A stretch of 64,000 bases of DNA from Bacteroides caecigallinarum (GTDB lineage: Bacteria; Bacteroidota; Bacteroidia; Bacteroidales; Bacteroidaceae). The DNA is taken from NCBI RefSeq assembly GCF_016902295.1, contig NZ_JACJLQ010000011.1, forward strand, positions 1 through 64,000. The letters are read 5' to 3'. The stretch's first letter is position 1; every line of letters begins with the position of its first letter. The notes below the pieces were generated by a model. It made no database searches, was not told the origin of the DNA, and worked only from the letters and a program-made list of their open reading frames with translations. The translations under genes were made by a program, and so were the position numbers. Positions 1 through 9,436 of the stretch are shown here, piece by piece.

Positions 1-44
1 GGTTGCTCCTCAGCAGAGCCTACTTCCTCTTAACATCCTGATAC

Positions 45-52
45 AAAGATAT
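45..52 (-). promoter_or_regulatory. possible leftward -7 promoter element at the window edge
   Basis: The minus strand reads TATCTTTG here, matching the Bacteroides -7 consensus TAnnTTTG. No convincing -33 TTTG lies 19-21 bases upstream. A transcript would start near position 38 and run out of the window to the left. The visible 38 bases do not form an obvious gene start, so the product, protein or RNA, is unknown. Confidence 0.3.
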
Positions 53-102
53 AAAACTAAAGTTAATTAATAATGAATTATCCAACTTTGTTTGGATTTT
101 AA

Positions 103-909
103 ATGGAAACGAGAAATATGAAAAGAAATTTATTATCATCTCTGATTGTAATTACAAATATATTATTTACTGTTTTCCTAACTTCATGTGGCGAAAGCTA
201 TGCTCCTATAACACTTGTCAGCTCTGACGGAAAGACTCATATAACAAATAACGATACTATATATATCGACGCTTTTACTGAAGGTATGGATTTCAGCATC
301 AGAGGTGGAGACGGGAAATATGTCCTTGAAAACCAGAACAGAGATATTGTAAGATATGAATACAACGGCGAGAAAGTATCACTCATTCCACTCAAGATAG
401 GATATGGAAGTCTGCGTATTACAGATTATGAAAAGAATGAAAGCCGGTTTATCATTAACGTAAAAAATCAGGCACGTATATTCCATGTAAATAATATTTC
501 AACTGAAGTTCTGGGTGGTGATCTGACTCAGAACGAGACAAAGGTTATTGAAGAAAACATTATTGAAAGCGCAATAATGAAGGTCAGTGGTTCTATTGAG
601 TTTACATATACTGTAGAAGAAATGAACGGAGGTAATGTAACAATATATCAGCAAGAAGGTGGAAATGCAGTAACAGGGATATTCAGTCAAAATGAATCAT
701 TCGACTCTGAAAGCGGAAACAAGATATTAAGTTTCGAAATATCACTAGCTGGTTATAATAAAATTAAAATGGATCTGATTGAGAAAACAGAAAATAACTA
801 TACCTATAAAGTTCTTAGACATGATGTGACTGAAACATATCAGAGTCAGTATCCTAAACTCGAGAAAGCAACAATTGAATATATTTTAGCCGATACAACA
901 GATAACTGA
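103..909 (+). CDS. hypothetical lipoprotein
   Basis: This is a lipoprotein of unknown function. A second in-frame ATG at 118 gives a better start: from there the protein has a short basic N-terminus, a hydrophobic stretch and a lipobox (LTSC) with the lipidated Cys near residue 24. No surface-export acidic motif follows the Cys, so a periplasm-facing anchor is more likely; this is inference. The mature part looks beta-rich, with short Ig-like strands (YGSLRITDYEKN, NVTIYQQEGG), but I recognise no named domain. Its TGA stop overlaps the ATG of the helicase gene by one base, so the two are probably co-translated. That pairing is unusual because one partner is an envelope protein and the other acts on nucleic acid. 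Confidence 0.8.
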   Translation: METRNMKRNLLSSLIVITNILFTVFLTSCGESYAPITLVSSDGKTHITNNDTIYIDAFTEGMDFSIRGGDGKYVLENQNRDIVRYEYNGEKVSLIPLKIGYGSLRITDYEKNESRFIINVKNQARIFHVNNISTEVLGGDLTQNETKVIEENIIESAIMKVSGSIEFTYTVEEMNGGNVTIYQQEGGNAVTGIFSQNESFDSESGNKILSFEISLAGYNKIKMDLIEKTENNYTYKVLRHDVTETYQSQYPKLEKATIEYILADTTDN

Positions 910-3900
910 TGACTAACAGACCGGAACACATCGACATACAGTCATCTGATTTTTTCCAGAGAATAGAAAAAATACATACTCAGCCCGCAGCGTCGCAAGA
1001 CAACCTGCGGGCTAAATATATTCTGCTTAAAAAGGTACTGGAACAGGCCTGTTACGAACTGACAACTGGAGTAACCGCATCTTTCGCCAATATGTTCTCA
1101 AGACTTGATTTCATCTGTAAGGAAAAGAAAATGACTCCATCGGACAGATATGCCATACAGACCATGAGACGTAACTGTAACTCGGCCTTAGGTGACGATT
1201 TCCATCCTGACATGGACGAGTATCTTTACGACCTGAGAGCCATCGTACGATTCATCTCATTGGCTTTCGGAGAGGATATTCCCGCTTCAATTCTTCCACA
1301 GATACCTCACTCCAACCGCCCGTACAGCGGTACTCGACTTTCACATATTCCTTACGTCAGAGCCTCGGTAAACAGTTGGAACGAGAACCTTATTTTTGCT
1401 TCTACCGACAGCAACGATGACCCTCTGATAGTAATCAATTATGCCAAAGGGGGATACAATGGCGACATAATGTATCTGAACGATTTACTCACGGAAAACA
1501 TGCAGATAAATCTGCTTAATGTGAAAGTGGATGAAGAAAACCACTATATACCCGAACTGATAATACTACATCCGGATTTCCTTCTCGACATAAGTTCGCT
1601 GGCTACATGCTTCAGAGAATACGGACATCACCCGCTGAACTATTTCATGAACCGTATCAAGCCGAAAGCCAATACTCATCATATACTTATGGGTAACCTT
1701 GCTGGTATGTTTCTTGATGATTATATAAACGAAAGAAGTACTCAACCTGTGACTTACGCAGAGAGTCTGAAGAAATTCTTTTCAACATCGGCGCTCGATT
1801 TCTGTACCTGCCAGATACCGGACAACTTCCATGCAATGGCACAGTCGCAGATGATGAATATCCGCTCTTTTGTAAACGACATTCTTCCACACAGCATACC
1901 ATCTTTTGACAGAAACAAGGTAATGCTGGAAGCATCGTTTATATGCGAGAAACTTGGCTTGCAGGGACGTGTGGACTTGCTTCAGAAGAATTTTAAAGTA
2001 CTTATTGAACAAAAGGCCGGTAAGAAGGATGAGTTTAACCGCCGGCATAAGGAAGACCATTTCATACAGATGATGCTCTATCAGGGAGTACTGATGTATA
2101 ATTTCGGTAAGGCAACCGAAGACATGCAGACATTCCTGCTATATTCCAGATATACAGACGGGCTTATGATAGAACACTTCAGCGAGAAACTTTTCCGCGA
2201 AAGTATAAAGCTGAGAAACATGATAGTGTGCAACGAAATGGCTTTCAGCGAAGGGGCGATATCGAAGGTGACAGAAGAACTTGATACTGACCTGCTAAAC
2301 GAACTGCAACTGCACAACAGATTATGGAACGATTTTCAGGAGCCTGAACTGTATAAGACTATACAGACTCTGAAACATTGTTCGCCACTGGAGAAGGCTT
2401 ATTTCCAACGTTTCTTCACCTTTATCTCAAAAGAATCCGTACTGTCGCGTACAGGCGGGAACGATGATCCTTCAAGAGGATTTGCATCAGTATGGAACAC
2501 TACTTTAGCCGAGAAACTTGAAAACGGGAATATTCTTACCGGACTGAAAATCATTGACAAAAGAAAAAGCTCGCCCAATAAAGGTTATGACTTGATAGAG
2601 TTAAGCATACCTGTACAGGGAGAGGATTTTCTGCCAAACTTCAGGAAAGGTGACATAGTTATATTCTACCCTTATGAAGACATTCCTGACGTGAGAAACG
2701 AAATACTTATGAAAGGTAACATCACTGAAATAACTCACGACAGCGTAACTATCATACTGAGAAACGGACAGCAGAACAAGGATATCATTGGTGGAGAAAC
2801 TGACAAATTCGCCATCGAACACGATTCTTCGGATATCTCTGCATCTGCAGCCATAAGAGGTTTGTTCTCGTTTCTTTCTGCCAGAGCTGAAAGGAAGGAA
2901 CTTCTCTTGAGAAGCAGGGAACCGTCGTTAAATAACGAAATAAAGCTGAACGGCAACTACGGACGTTTTGATGAAATCATTCTCAAGGAAAAACAGGCTG
3001 AAGACTATTTCCTGCTTGTAGGTCCTCCGGGAACAGGCAAGACTTCGTGTGCATTGAGGTTTATGGTGGAAGAGGCGCTTACTGAAAAGAATACATCCCT
3101 GCTGTTATTATCGTACACCAACAGGGCTGTCGATGAGATTTGCAGTATGCTTGTCGATTCAGGAATAGCGTCGGATACATCGTTCATCCGTATTGGGCAT
3201 GAAATGTCGTGCGACAGAAGATTCGAACCTTTCCTGATGAAAAATCAGTTGGCGGATTGTCCCAAACTGGCTGACATAAAAAAGAAAATTTCTGATACAA
3301 GGATTTTTGTAGGAACCACAACTGCCATAAACAACAGACTCAACCTGTTCGATATCAAACATTTCGACATGGCTATAATCGACGAGGCATCTCAGATACT
3401 TGAGCCTGACCTTATTGGTATCCTTTCTGCAAGAAGCGGGAACAGCAATGCCATAGATAAGTTTGTTCTGATAGGCGACTACAAGCAATTACCTGCCATC
3501 GCACTTCAGAATGCGGAATGCGCAAGAATTACAGATCCTCTTCTTAACGAAATTGGTCTGTACGACTGCAGAAACTCACTGTTCGAGCGATTATACAAAC
3601 AAAGTTGCGAAAACTTGAAAAGTGTTCTGAGGAAACAGGGACGCATGCATCCTGCCATAGCAGAGTTTCCGAACAACACATTCTACAGCCGCGAGTGTCT
3701 GGAATGTGTACCTCTACCTCATCAGGAAGAGGAACTGCCATATTCGAACATACCTGAAAATCCGGATATGATAGAAAAGCTTCTGACATCAAGGAGAATG
3801 ATTTTCATCACTACCCCTACCCCGGAAAACATATCCGCTCTATCAGACAAGGCAAACATAAACGAGGCAAAAATCATAGCGGCATTACTGAAAAGAATTT

Positions 3901-5186
3901 ACAGTCTTACAGAAAACTATTTTGATGCAGACAAAACTGTAGGAATTATTGTGCCTTACCGTAACCAGATAGCAATGATAAGAAAGGAGATTTCATCGCT
4001 CGGTATTCCGGAACTGATGAATATCTCCATCGACACTGTAGAAAGATATCAGGGAAGCCAAAGGGATATTATAATATATTCATTCACCGTGCGAAATACC
4101 AGTCAGCTTAATTTCCTGACATCAAACACTTTCCGCGAGGAAGATGCAATTATAGACCGTAAACTGAATGTGGCTATAACACGCGCACGCAAGCAAATGA
4201 TTATGACAGGAAACCCTGAAGTACTGAGCGCTAACATCACTTTCTACAAACTTATGGAATATATCCGCATGAACAACGGATTTATAGAAACCAATACAGA
4301 AGACTTCTGTAACGGCAAATTTACTATCCCCAATTACGACACAGATTGGGAGACTAAAGATGAGTCGTATTCCATAAGTACATATTTCGGACAGACGTTC
4401 AAGAGTATTATAGAAAAACCGTTTTTCGAAAATGCTGTCCTATCAGAAATGGATATGGCGCGGGCAAAGGAAATAATATCATACGGCAGAACAGATTTCG
4501 CATCATTATCAGGACTGAACGAAGACGAGTATGCTCTATTATTCAACTTTTATCAGATGAGAAAACAATATTCGGCGGCAATGGCAATGTACGAAGATTG
4601 TGGAAGCTGGCTGAGGGGCGCAATACGCAATATATCCGGAAGAGTGGTATTCTGCGATATATCATACGAATCGGCAGCTTCAGGATTGGCTTTCATTGAC
4701 TTATGCAGACAGCTTAACCATACTGATATCTACTATTTAGGTATATATCCTACGGAAGAAATAGGAAAAACAAGCGAAAAGTTCCTGACTTCAGAAAGCT
4801 ACAGACATGTAAAATGGAGCCTGCATCCACGAATAACATCTGTCAGTGACGGCTTCTGGAAAGCACATTCAGTACTTCCTGAACTTGTAATTTTCAACAT
4901 GTCAAATATAATGGGCAGTATATCACCCACAGAAGCCAAACATCTCGCCATGCACATTAACCAGCTTATGCATGCCCGTCCGATGAACCACTACATAACC
5001 ATATACAGGGATGATGCCGGAAATATGGCAAACAGAAATGCTTATATGGCTTTCTGCAGTAATCTGGACAGGAATTTTGTAAGCCTGAACGAACGGATGC
5101 CTATGCTGACGAGATACTACCTCGGGAAGAATGCTAACATACCAGAATACAAGGAGTTTATTTACGAAATAAAATCAAACAGATAA
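909..5186 (+). CDS. PD-(D/E)XK nuclease / superfamily 1 helicase fusion (Dna2-like)
   Basis: This 1425-residue protein has three parts. Around residues 340-375 a RecB/Cas4-type nuclease core is visible: GRVD with Asp356, then E367-Q-K369. From about residue 700 to 1110 there is a superfamily 1 helicase of the Upf1/Dna2 class: Walker A GPPGTGKT (705-712), DEAS (825-828), GDYKQLPA (about 856), QGRMHP, VPYRNQ, ERYQGSQRD and the final NVAITRARKQ motif. The last 300 residues match no family I recognise and read like an alternating alpha/beta fold. The likely role is processing of branched or single-stranded DNA, in repair or defence; this is inference. The start overlaps the lipoprotein stop by one base, and an SDR gene follows 4 bases downstream. 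Confidence 0.88.
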   Translation: MTNRPEHIDIQSSDFFQRIEKIHTQPAASQDNLRAKYILLKKVLEQACYELTTGVTASFANMFSRLDFICKEKKMTPSDRYAIQTMRRNCNSALGDDFHPDMDEYLYDLRAIVRFISLAFGEDIPASILPQIPHSNRPYSGTRLSHIPYVRASVNSWNENLIFASTDSNDDPLIVINYAKGGYNGDIMYLNDLLTENMQINLLNVKVDEENHYIPELIILHPDFLLDISSLATCFREYGHHPLNYFMNRIKPKANTHHILMGNLAGMFLDDYINERSTQPVTYAESLKKFFSTSALDFCTCQIPDNFHAMAQSQMMNIRSFVNDILPHSIPSFDRNKVMLEASFICEKLGLQGRVDLLQKNFKVLIEQKAGKKDEFNRRHKEDHFIQMMLYQGVLMYNFGKATEDMQTFLLYSRYTDGLMIEHFSEKLFRESIKLRNMIVCNEMAFSEGAISKVTEELDTDLLNELQLHNRLWNDFQEPELYKTIQTLKHCSPLEKAYFQRFFTFISKESVLSRTGGNDDPSRGFASVWNTTLAEKLENGNILTGLKIIDKRKSSPNKGYDLIELSIPVQGEDFLPNFRKGDIVIFYPYEDIPDVRNEILMKGNITEITHDSVTIILRNGQQNKDIIGGETDKFAIEHDSSDISASAAIRGLFSFLSARAERKELLLRSREPSLNNEIKLNGNYGRFDEIILKEKQAEDYFLLVGPPGTGKTSCALRFMVEEALTEKNTSLLLLSYTNRAVDEICSMLVDSGIASDTSFIRIGHEMSCDRRFEPFLMKNQLADCPKLADIKKKISDTRIFVGTTTAINNRLNLFDIKHFDMAIIDEASQILEPDLIGILSARSGNSNAIDKFVLIGDYKQLPAIALQNAECARITDPLLNEIGLYDCRNSLFERLYKQSCENLKSVLRKQGRMHPAIAEFPNNTFYSRECLECVPLPHQEEELPYSNIPENPDMIEKLLTSRRMIFITTPTPENISALSDKANINEAKIIAALLKRIYSLTENYFDADKTVGIIVPYRNQIAMIRKEISSLGIPELMNISIDTVERYQGSQRDIIIYSFTVRNTSQLNFLTSNTFREEDAIIDRKLNVAITRARKQMIMTGNPEVLSANITFYKLMEYIRMNNGFIETNTEDFCNGKFTIPNYDTDWETKDESYSISTYFGQTFKSIIEKPFFENAVLSEMDMARAKEIISYGRTDFASLSGLNEDEYALLFNFYQMRKQYSAAMAMYEDCGSWLRGAIRNISGRVVFCDISYESAASGLAFIDLCRQLNHTDIYYLGIYPTEEIGKTSEKFLTSESYRHVKWSLHPRITSVSDGFWKAHSVLPELVIFNMSNIMGSISPTEAKHLAMHINQLMHARPMNHYITIYRDDAGNMANRNAYMAFCSNLDRNFVSLNERMPMLTRYYLGKNANIPEYKEFIYEIKSNR

Positions 5187-5190
5187 TAAC

Positions 5191-5931
5191 ATGATAAACA
5201 AGACGAAACGTGCGGTAATTATGGGAGCCACTTCCGGTATAGGTTACGAAGTGGCACGCCTCCTCCTCTCTGAAGGCTGGAAGCTTGGACTGGCCGGACG
5301 AAGAGAAGAAAACCTAAGAAAACTGCAATCGGAATTTCCAGGACAGGTTTGCATTAAAGCCATAGACGTGAAAGATGAAGACGCCGGCAACGCACTGTTC
5401 TCACTCATAGATGAGCTTGGAGGCATGGATATGTACTTCCACAGTTCCGGTATAGGACATCAGAACGCCAACCTTGATGCAGATATAGAGCTTAATACTC
5501 TTGAAACAAACGGAACCGGATTTACAAGAATGGTTGGTGCAGCCTTCAGATATTTCAGAGATAAAGGCAAAGGACACATAGCTGTTATAAGCTCCATTGC
5601 CGGCACAAAAGGACTTGGAATAGCACCTGCATATTCTGCTACCAAAAGATTTCAGAATACTTACATTGATGCACTCGAGCAGCTGGCTTCAATGAAGAAA
5701 CTGGACATCCGATTCACGGATATACGTCCGGGATTTGTTGCCACAAACCTGCTTAATGACGGGAAAAAATACCCGATGCTGATGAAAACAGACTATACGG
5801 CAAGACTAATAGTTAAGGCATTGAACAGTAAAAAGAGAATTGCCGTAATAGACTGGAAATACAGAATTTTGGTCTTTTTCTGGAGACTCATTCCACGATG
5901 TGTCTGGAAAAGGATGAGTGTAAAGAATTGA
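5191..5931 (+). CDS. SDR family NAD(P)-dependent oxidoreductase
   Basis: This is a short-chain dehydrogenase/reductase of 246 residues, normal for the classical SDR class. The N-terminal Rossmann motif GATSGIG is at residues 12-18, followed by a basic AGRREE segment that favours NADP(H). The catalytic YSATK motif sits near residue 150, preceded by the serine of ISSIAG. The substrate cannot be told from sequence. The C-terminal tail is basic and hydrophobic (ILVFFWRLIPRCVWKRM), so membrane association is possible. It starts 4 bases after the helicase and is probably in the same transcript. It ends one base from the convergent MATE gene, leaving no room for a separate terminator. Confidence 0.9.
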   Translation: MINKTKRAVIMGATSGIGYEVARLLLSEGWKLGLAGRREENLRKLQSEFPGQVCIKAIDVKDEDAGNALFSLIDELGGMDMYFHSSGIGHQNANLDADIELNTLETNGTGFTRMVGAAFRYFRDKGKGHIAVISSIAGTKGLGIAPAYSATKRFQNTYIDALEQLASMKKLDIRFTDIRPGFVATNLLNDGKKYPMLMKTDYTARLIVKALNSKKRIAVIDWKYRILVFFWRLIPRCVWKRMSVKN

Positions 5932-5932
5932 A

Positions 5933-7300
5933 TCAGGCTGTCTGCAGAGCCTTTTCCTTCTCAACTATACTGCATAATTTGCGATATACATGCCTGAACG
6001 CCGGAAGCAGGAAGGTAACGGCAAACATCCATGCTATAGGATCGCCAAAACAAACTGCCCAATATCCCCACATAGGAACTGCTACCACACTCACCAATAT
6101 GCGGGCTATCATCTCAGCCAATCCGGAAAGCATAGACAGCTGGGTATAACCGGCTCCCTGAATAGTATATCTGAATATACATACCATACCCAAAAATATG
6201 AAGAATGAAGCCGATACATGCAGAAACAATGCTGTGTCGGCCAATACTTCTGTTTCAGAGGCATCGACAAACAGCATCGCTATCTCCTCGGAGAAATTCC
6301 ACAAAACTAAGTTTACCATTACCACATAAGCCACCGTAAGCATCATGGCAGCCTTCACGCCCTGCCATATTCTCTCCGGTTTTCCTGCTCCGTAGTTCTG
6401 TCCGCTGTACGTTGCCATCGCCATACCAAGACTTTCGAGCATACAGAGGAAAAACATCTTTATCCTCATAGCTGCCGTAAATGCTGCCACACATGCTGTT
6501 CCCAAAGCATTGTTGGAACTCTGAAGCATTATACTGCCGATGGCTGTTATGGAGAACTGAAGTCCCATAGGTGCACCTATATAGAGCAACTGTTTTGCCA
6601 GTTCCGGTCGGAAACGTCTGTCAGCCGGAGCAGTCTTAAGAATATCGAACTTGCGGTACATATACTTATAGCACATCAGTGCCGATACTCCCTGCGAAAC
6701 TACCGTGGCTATGGCTGCACCGGCAACACCCCACCCCAACACAAGGATACATACCAAATCGAGAACAATATTCAGTACAGTAGATATAAGAAGGAACCAG
6801 AACGGAGTCTTACTGTCTCCCAATGCACGTATTATACTAGAAAGAAGATTGTAATAGAAAGTACACGGAATTCCTATAAAAGTAACCAAGAGGTATAGAT
6901 ACGCACCTTCCATGATATTATCAGGTGTCTGCATCCATTTCAAGATATACGCACAAAGCAGACTAGTCACGATAGCTATGGCAACAGACATCACTCCAGC
7001 AAGTTTCAGACTGACTGACACAAACCTGCGCATAGTGACATAATCGCGTGCCCCGAATTTCTGAGCTACAGGAATACCGAAACCACCACAACATCCGTTG
7101 CAGAAACCAAGGATAAGAAACACAACAGACGTACTTGCACCTACAGATGCCAGTGCATTGATACCAAGAAACTTACCCACGATGGCAGCATCGACAAACG
7201 AATATGTCTGCTGAAGCAGATTTCCCAATAAAAGAGGAACTGTGAAATTCAATATTAGAGGCAGAGGAGCCCCTGATGTCATCTCTTTAGACTTTGCCAT
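5933..7300 (-). CDS. MATE family efflux transporter
   Basis: This is an inner-membrane multidrug and toxin extrusion transporter of about 455 residues with twelve predicted membrane helices in two bundles, normal for the family. It would exchange Na+ or H+ for an organic cation or metabolite, but the substrate is unknown. I chose the ATG at 7300 (MAKSKEMTSGAPLP) because the open frame further upstream, to 7348, encodes a non-conserved basic extension. TSGxPxxLIxxFxxPLLxGNLLQQ is the typical MATE start. The gene is convergent with the SDR gene. Upstream, on the same strand, lie the phosphohexomutase terminator and array F. Confidence 0.92.
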   Translation of the reverse strand: MAKSKEMTSGAPLPLILNFTVPLLLGNLLQQTYSFVDAAIVGKFLGINALASVGASTSVVFLILGFCNGCCGGFGIPVAQKFGARDYVTMRRFVSVSLKLAGVMSVAIAIVTSLLCAYILKWMQTPDNIMEGAYLYLLVTFIGIPCTFYYNLLSSIIRALGDSKTPFWFLLISTVLNIVLDLVCILVLGWGVAGAAIATVVSQGVSALMCYKYMYRKFDILKTAPADRRFRPELAKQLLYIGAPMGLQFSITAIGSIMLQSSNNALGTACVAAFTAAMRIKMFFLCMLESLGMAMATYSGQNYGAGKPERIWQGVKAAMMLTVAYVVMVNLVLWNFSEEIAMLFVDASETEVLADTALFLHVSASFFIFLGMVCIFRYTIQGAGYTQLSMLSGLAEMIARILVSVVAVPMWGYWAVCFGDPIAWMFAVTFLLPAFRHVYRKLCSIVEKEKALQTA

Positions 7301-7387
7301 ATATCCTGTACTTTTTACCGGGATGCAAAGGTAATGTATTTTCCACACTCATAGACTTATGGTTATTAGGATTTTAACAAAAAATAA

Positions 7388-7432
7388 ACTGCACCGGACG
7401 ATATTGTTATCACAATCATCATCCGATGCAGT
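7388..7432 (-). terminator. terminator of the phosphohexomutase gene
   Basis: Arms 7388-7402 and 7418-7432 pair over 15 positions. The two imperfect positions are G-U pairs in leftward RNA, and a T-rich run follows on the minus strand. This fits an intrinsic terminator for the gene ending at 7508. It leaves array F inside that gene's 3' untranslated region. Confidence 0.75.
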
Positions 7433-7448
7433 CTGAGTAATATTCGAG

Positions 7449-7492
7449 CACTGTTTAAACAGTATTTAAACGGTGTTTAAAAGCCATTTAAC
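7449..7492. repeat. TTTAAA array (array F), 11/22-base period
   Basis: TTTAAA or TTTAA occurs at 7454, 7465, 7476 and 7487, exactly 11 bases apart, and flanking bases match better at 22 bases. Arms 7449-7459 and 7465-7475 form a near-perfect 11-bp hairpin. Bases 7454-7481 match array E (58276-58303) at 26 of 28 positions. The array lies between the phosphohexomutase stop and its terminator. Confidence 0.8.
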
Positions 7493-7507
7493 TGATTACT
7501 AAATTTA

Positions 7508-9253
7508 TCAGATACCAAGAGATTTTTTGACAGCTTCAATCTTTTCTTCAGCATCAGCGCATGCTCCTGCATAGCACTTAGGACAAGCCATTTCACCCTT
7601 GATTTCCATATAGAACTTAATCTTAGGTTCTGTTCCTGAAGGACGTACAGAGATCTTGGTTCCGTCTTCTGTGAAGAACTGAAGCACGTTAGATGGTTCC
7701 GGCATATCAATGTCTGTTACATTACCGTTGCCGTCTGTTGCCTTAAGAGTCTTGTAATCCTTAACAAGAGCAACCTTAGAACCGCCAAGTTCCTTAGGAG
7801 GACATGCACGGAAGTTATCCATCATAGCCTTGATTTCGTCAGCACCGCTCTTACCCGGCTTAGTAACGTTTACAGTCACTTCCTTAGAGAAACCGTATTC
7901 TACATAGATTTCCATCAATACATCGTACAATGTCTTGCCCTGGTCTTTAGCCCAAGCACAGATTTCAGCAAGAAGAGTACATGCAGAAACAGCATCTTTA
8001 TCGCGAACGAAATCTTCAGCAAGGAATCCGTAGCTTTCTTCACCACCACCGATATACTGCTTGATACCTTCGTTCAGGCGAATCTGACGTGCTATCCATT
8101 TGAAACCGGTGTAGCAGTCATACATTTCGATATTGTTCTTGTCAGCCACAGCCTTGATAAGTTCAGTAGTAACGATAGTCTTCACAACGAACTCATTACC
8201 CTTCATCTTACCCATAGCGATACGGTTCTTGATGATGTAGTACAAGAAAATCAAGCAAGTCTGGTTACCGTTGATAAGCACCCATTCGCCTTCGCTGTTC
8301 TTGCAAGCCATACCCACACGGTCAGCGTCAGGGTCGGAAGCCATAACGATATCGGCATCGATGCTCTTTGCAAGGTTGATGGCAAGTGTAAGAGCCTCGG
8401 CATTTTCAGGGTTTGGAGATATTACAGTCGGGAAATCACCACTCTTTACCATCTGTTCAGGCACGCAGTGAACATTTTCGAATCCCCACATCTTAAGAGC
8501 CTGAGGGATAAGCATCATACCTGTTCCGTGGATAGGAGTATAGACAATCTTGAGGTCTTTCTGACGTTTGATAACTTCTGGGTCGATAGAGATAGAGTGA
8601 ACTTTTTCCAAGTAAACATCGTCCACATCCTTACCGATAATCTGGATAAGGTCTTTATTGCCTTCGAACTTGATGTCGGCAGCAGAAGAAATCTTGTTTA
8701 CTTCGTCGATGATACCCTTGTCATGTGGAGCAAGTACCTGTGCGCCATCATCCCAGTAAGCCTTGTAACCGTTGTATTCCTTCGGATTGTGTGAAGCAGT
8801 CAGAATGATACCGCTCTGGCAGCCGAGGTGACGGATAGCGAACGACATTTCAGGAGTAGGACGCATATCGTCGAAAAGATATACCTTGATACCGTTTGCT
8901 GAGAAGATATTAGCAGAGATTTCAGCAAACAGACGGCTGTTGTTACGGCAATCGTGACCTACAACTACAGAAATATCATTCTTGCCTGCAAAGCATTTGT
9001 TAAGATAGTTTGACAAGCCCTGAGTAGCAGCACCAACAGTATAGATGTTCATACGGTTTGAACCTACACCCATGATACCACGCAGACCGCCTGTACCGAA
9101 TTCAAGGTCTTTATAGAAAGCTTCAATCAAGTCAGTCTTGTCTTCGTTCTCGATCATACGTTTTACTTCTGCCTGAGTTTCAGCATCATATGCTGGAGTC
9201 AACCATTTCTGTGCCTTCTCAATACAAAGCTTAATTAATTCTTCGTTTCCCAT
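7508..9253 (-). CDS. phospho-sugar mutase (phosphoglucomutase/phosphomannomutase family)
   Basis: This 581-residue enzyme of the alpha-D-phosphohexomutase superfamily interconverts hexose 1- and 6-phosphates in the cytoplasm, linking glycolysis to nucleotide-sugar synthesis. All four signature loops are visible: the phosphoserine loop TASHNPKEYNG near residue 155, the metal loop DPDADRVG near 310, the sugar-binding GGEESYGF near 405 and the phosphate-binding RPSGTEPKIKFY near 545. The length fits the PGM2/PgcA-like branch. Near the C-terminus is an unusual Cys cluster, CPKCYAGAC, of unknown purpose. The gene is transcribed alone, with a -7 element near 9301 and a terminator at 7388-7432. Exact substrate preference (glucose or mannose) is not decidable here. 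Confidence 0.93.
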   Translation of the reverse strand: MGNEELIKLCIEKAQKWLTPAYDAETQAEVKRMIENEDKTDLIEAFYKDLEFGTGGLRGIMGVGSNRMNIYTVGAATQGLSNYLNKCFAGKNDISVVVGHDCRNNSRLFAEISANIFSANGIKVYLFDDMRPTPEMSFAIRHLGCQSGIILTASHNPKEYNGYKAYWDDGAQVLAPHDKGIIDEVNKISSAADIKFEGNKDLIQIIGKDVDDVYLEKVHSISIDPEVIKRQKDLKIVYTPIHGTGMMLIPQALKMWGFENVHCVPEQMVKSGDFPTVISPNPENAEALTLAINLAKSIDADIVMASDPDADRVGMACKNSEGEWVLINGNQTCLIFLYYIIKNRIAMGKMKGNEFVVKTIVTTELIKAVADKNNIEMYDCYTGFKWIARQIRLNEGIKQYIGGGEESYGFLAEDFVRDKDAVSACTLLAEICAWAKDQGKTLYDVLMEIYVEYGFSKEVTVNVTKPGKSGADEIKAMMDNFRACPPKELGGSKVALVKDYKTLKATDGNGNVTDIDMPEPSNVLQFFTEDGTKISVRPSGTEPKIKFYMEIKGEMACPKCYAGACADAEEKIEAVKKSLGI

Positions 9254-9300
9254 GATTAGTTGTTATTAAAATGATTATTGATTATATGATTAATTATGCA

Positions 9301-9308
9301 CAAAAATA
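9301..9308 (-). promoter_or_regulatory. -7 element for the phosphohexomutase gene
   Basis: The minus strand reads TATTTTTG, a match to TAnnTTTG, 48 bases upstream of the ATG. No clear -33 TTTG is seen at the expected distance. Confidence 0.45.
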
Positions 9309-9436
9309 TAAAATGAAAACAAATTATCCTAATGTTTTTTTATCAAATAAGACGTAAGGACAAAAAGAATGACAACTGTAATCAAAATTGGAATAAGACT
9401 CTGTTATTATTTCATCAGAATTACAACAAGAAACAT

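Noticed and set aside
1-44. Possible structured RNA reading leftwards from the promoter at 45-52
   Set aside because: I compared the visible bases with remembered RNase P, tmRNA and SRP RNA signatures and found no convincing match; too little sequence is available.
5898-6149. Open frame on the plus strand over the 3' end of the MATE gene
   Set aside because: It overlaps the conserved MATE coding sequence on the other strand, has low-complexity composition and no recognisable domain. It is a shadow frame.
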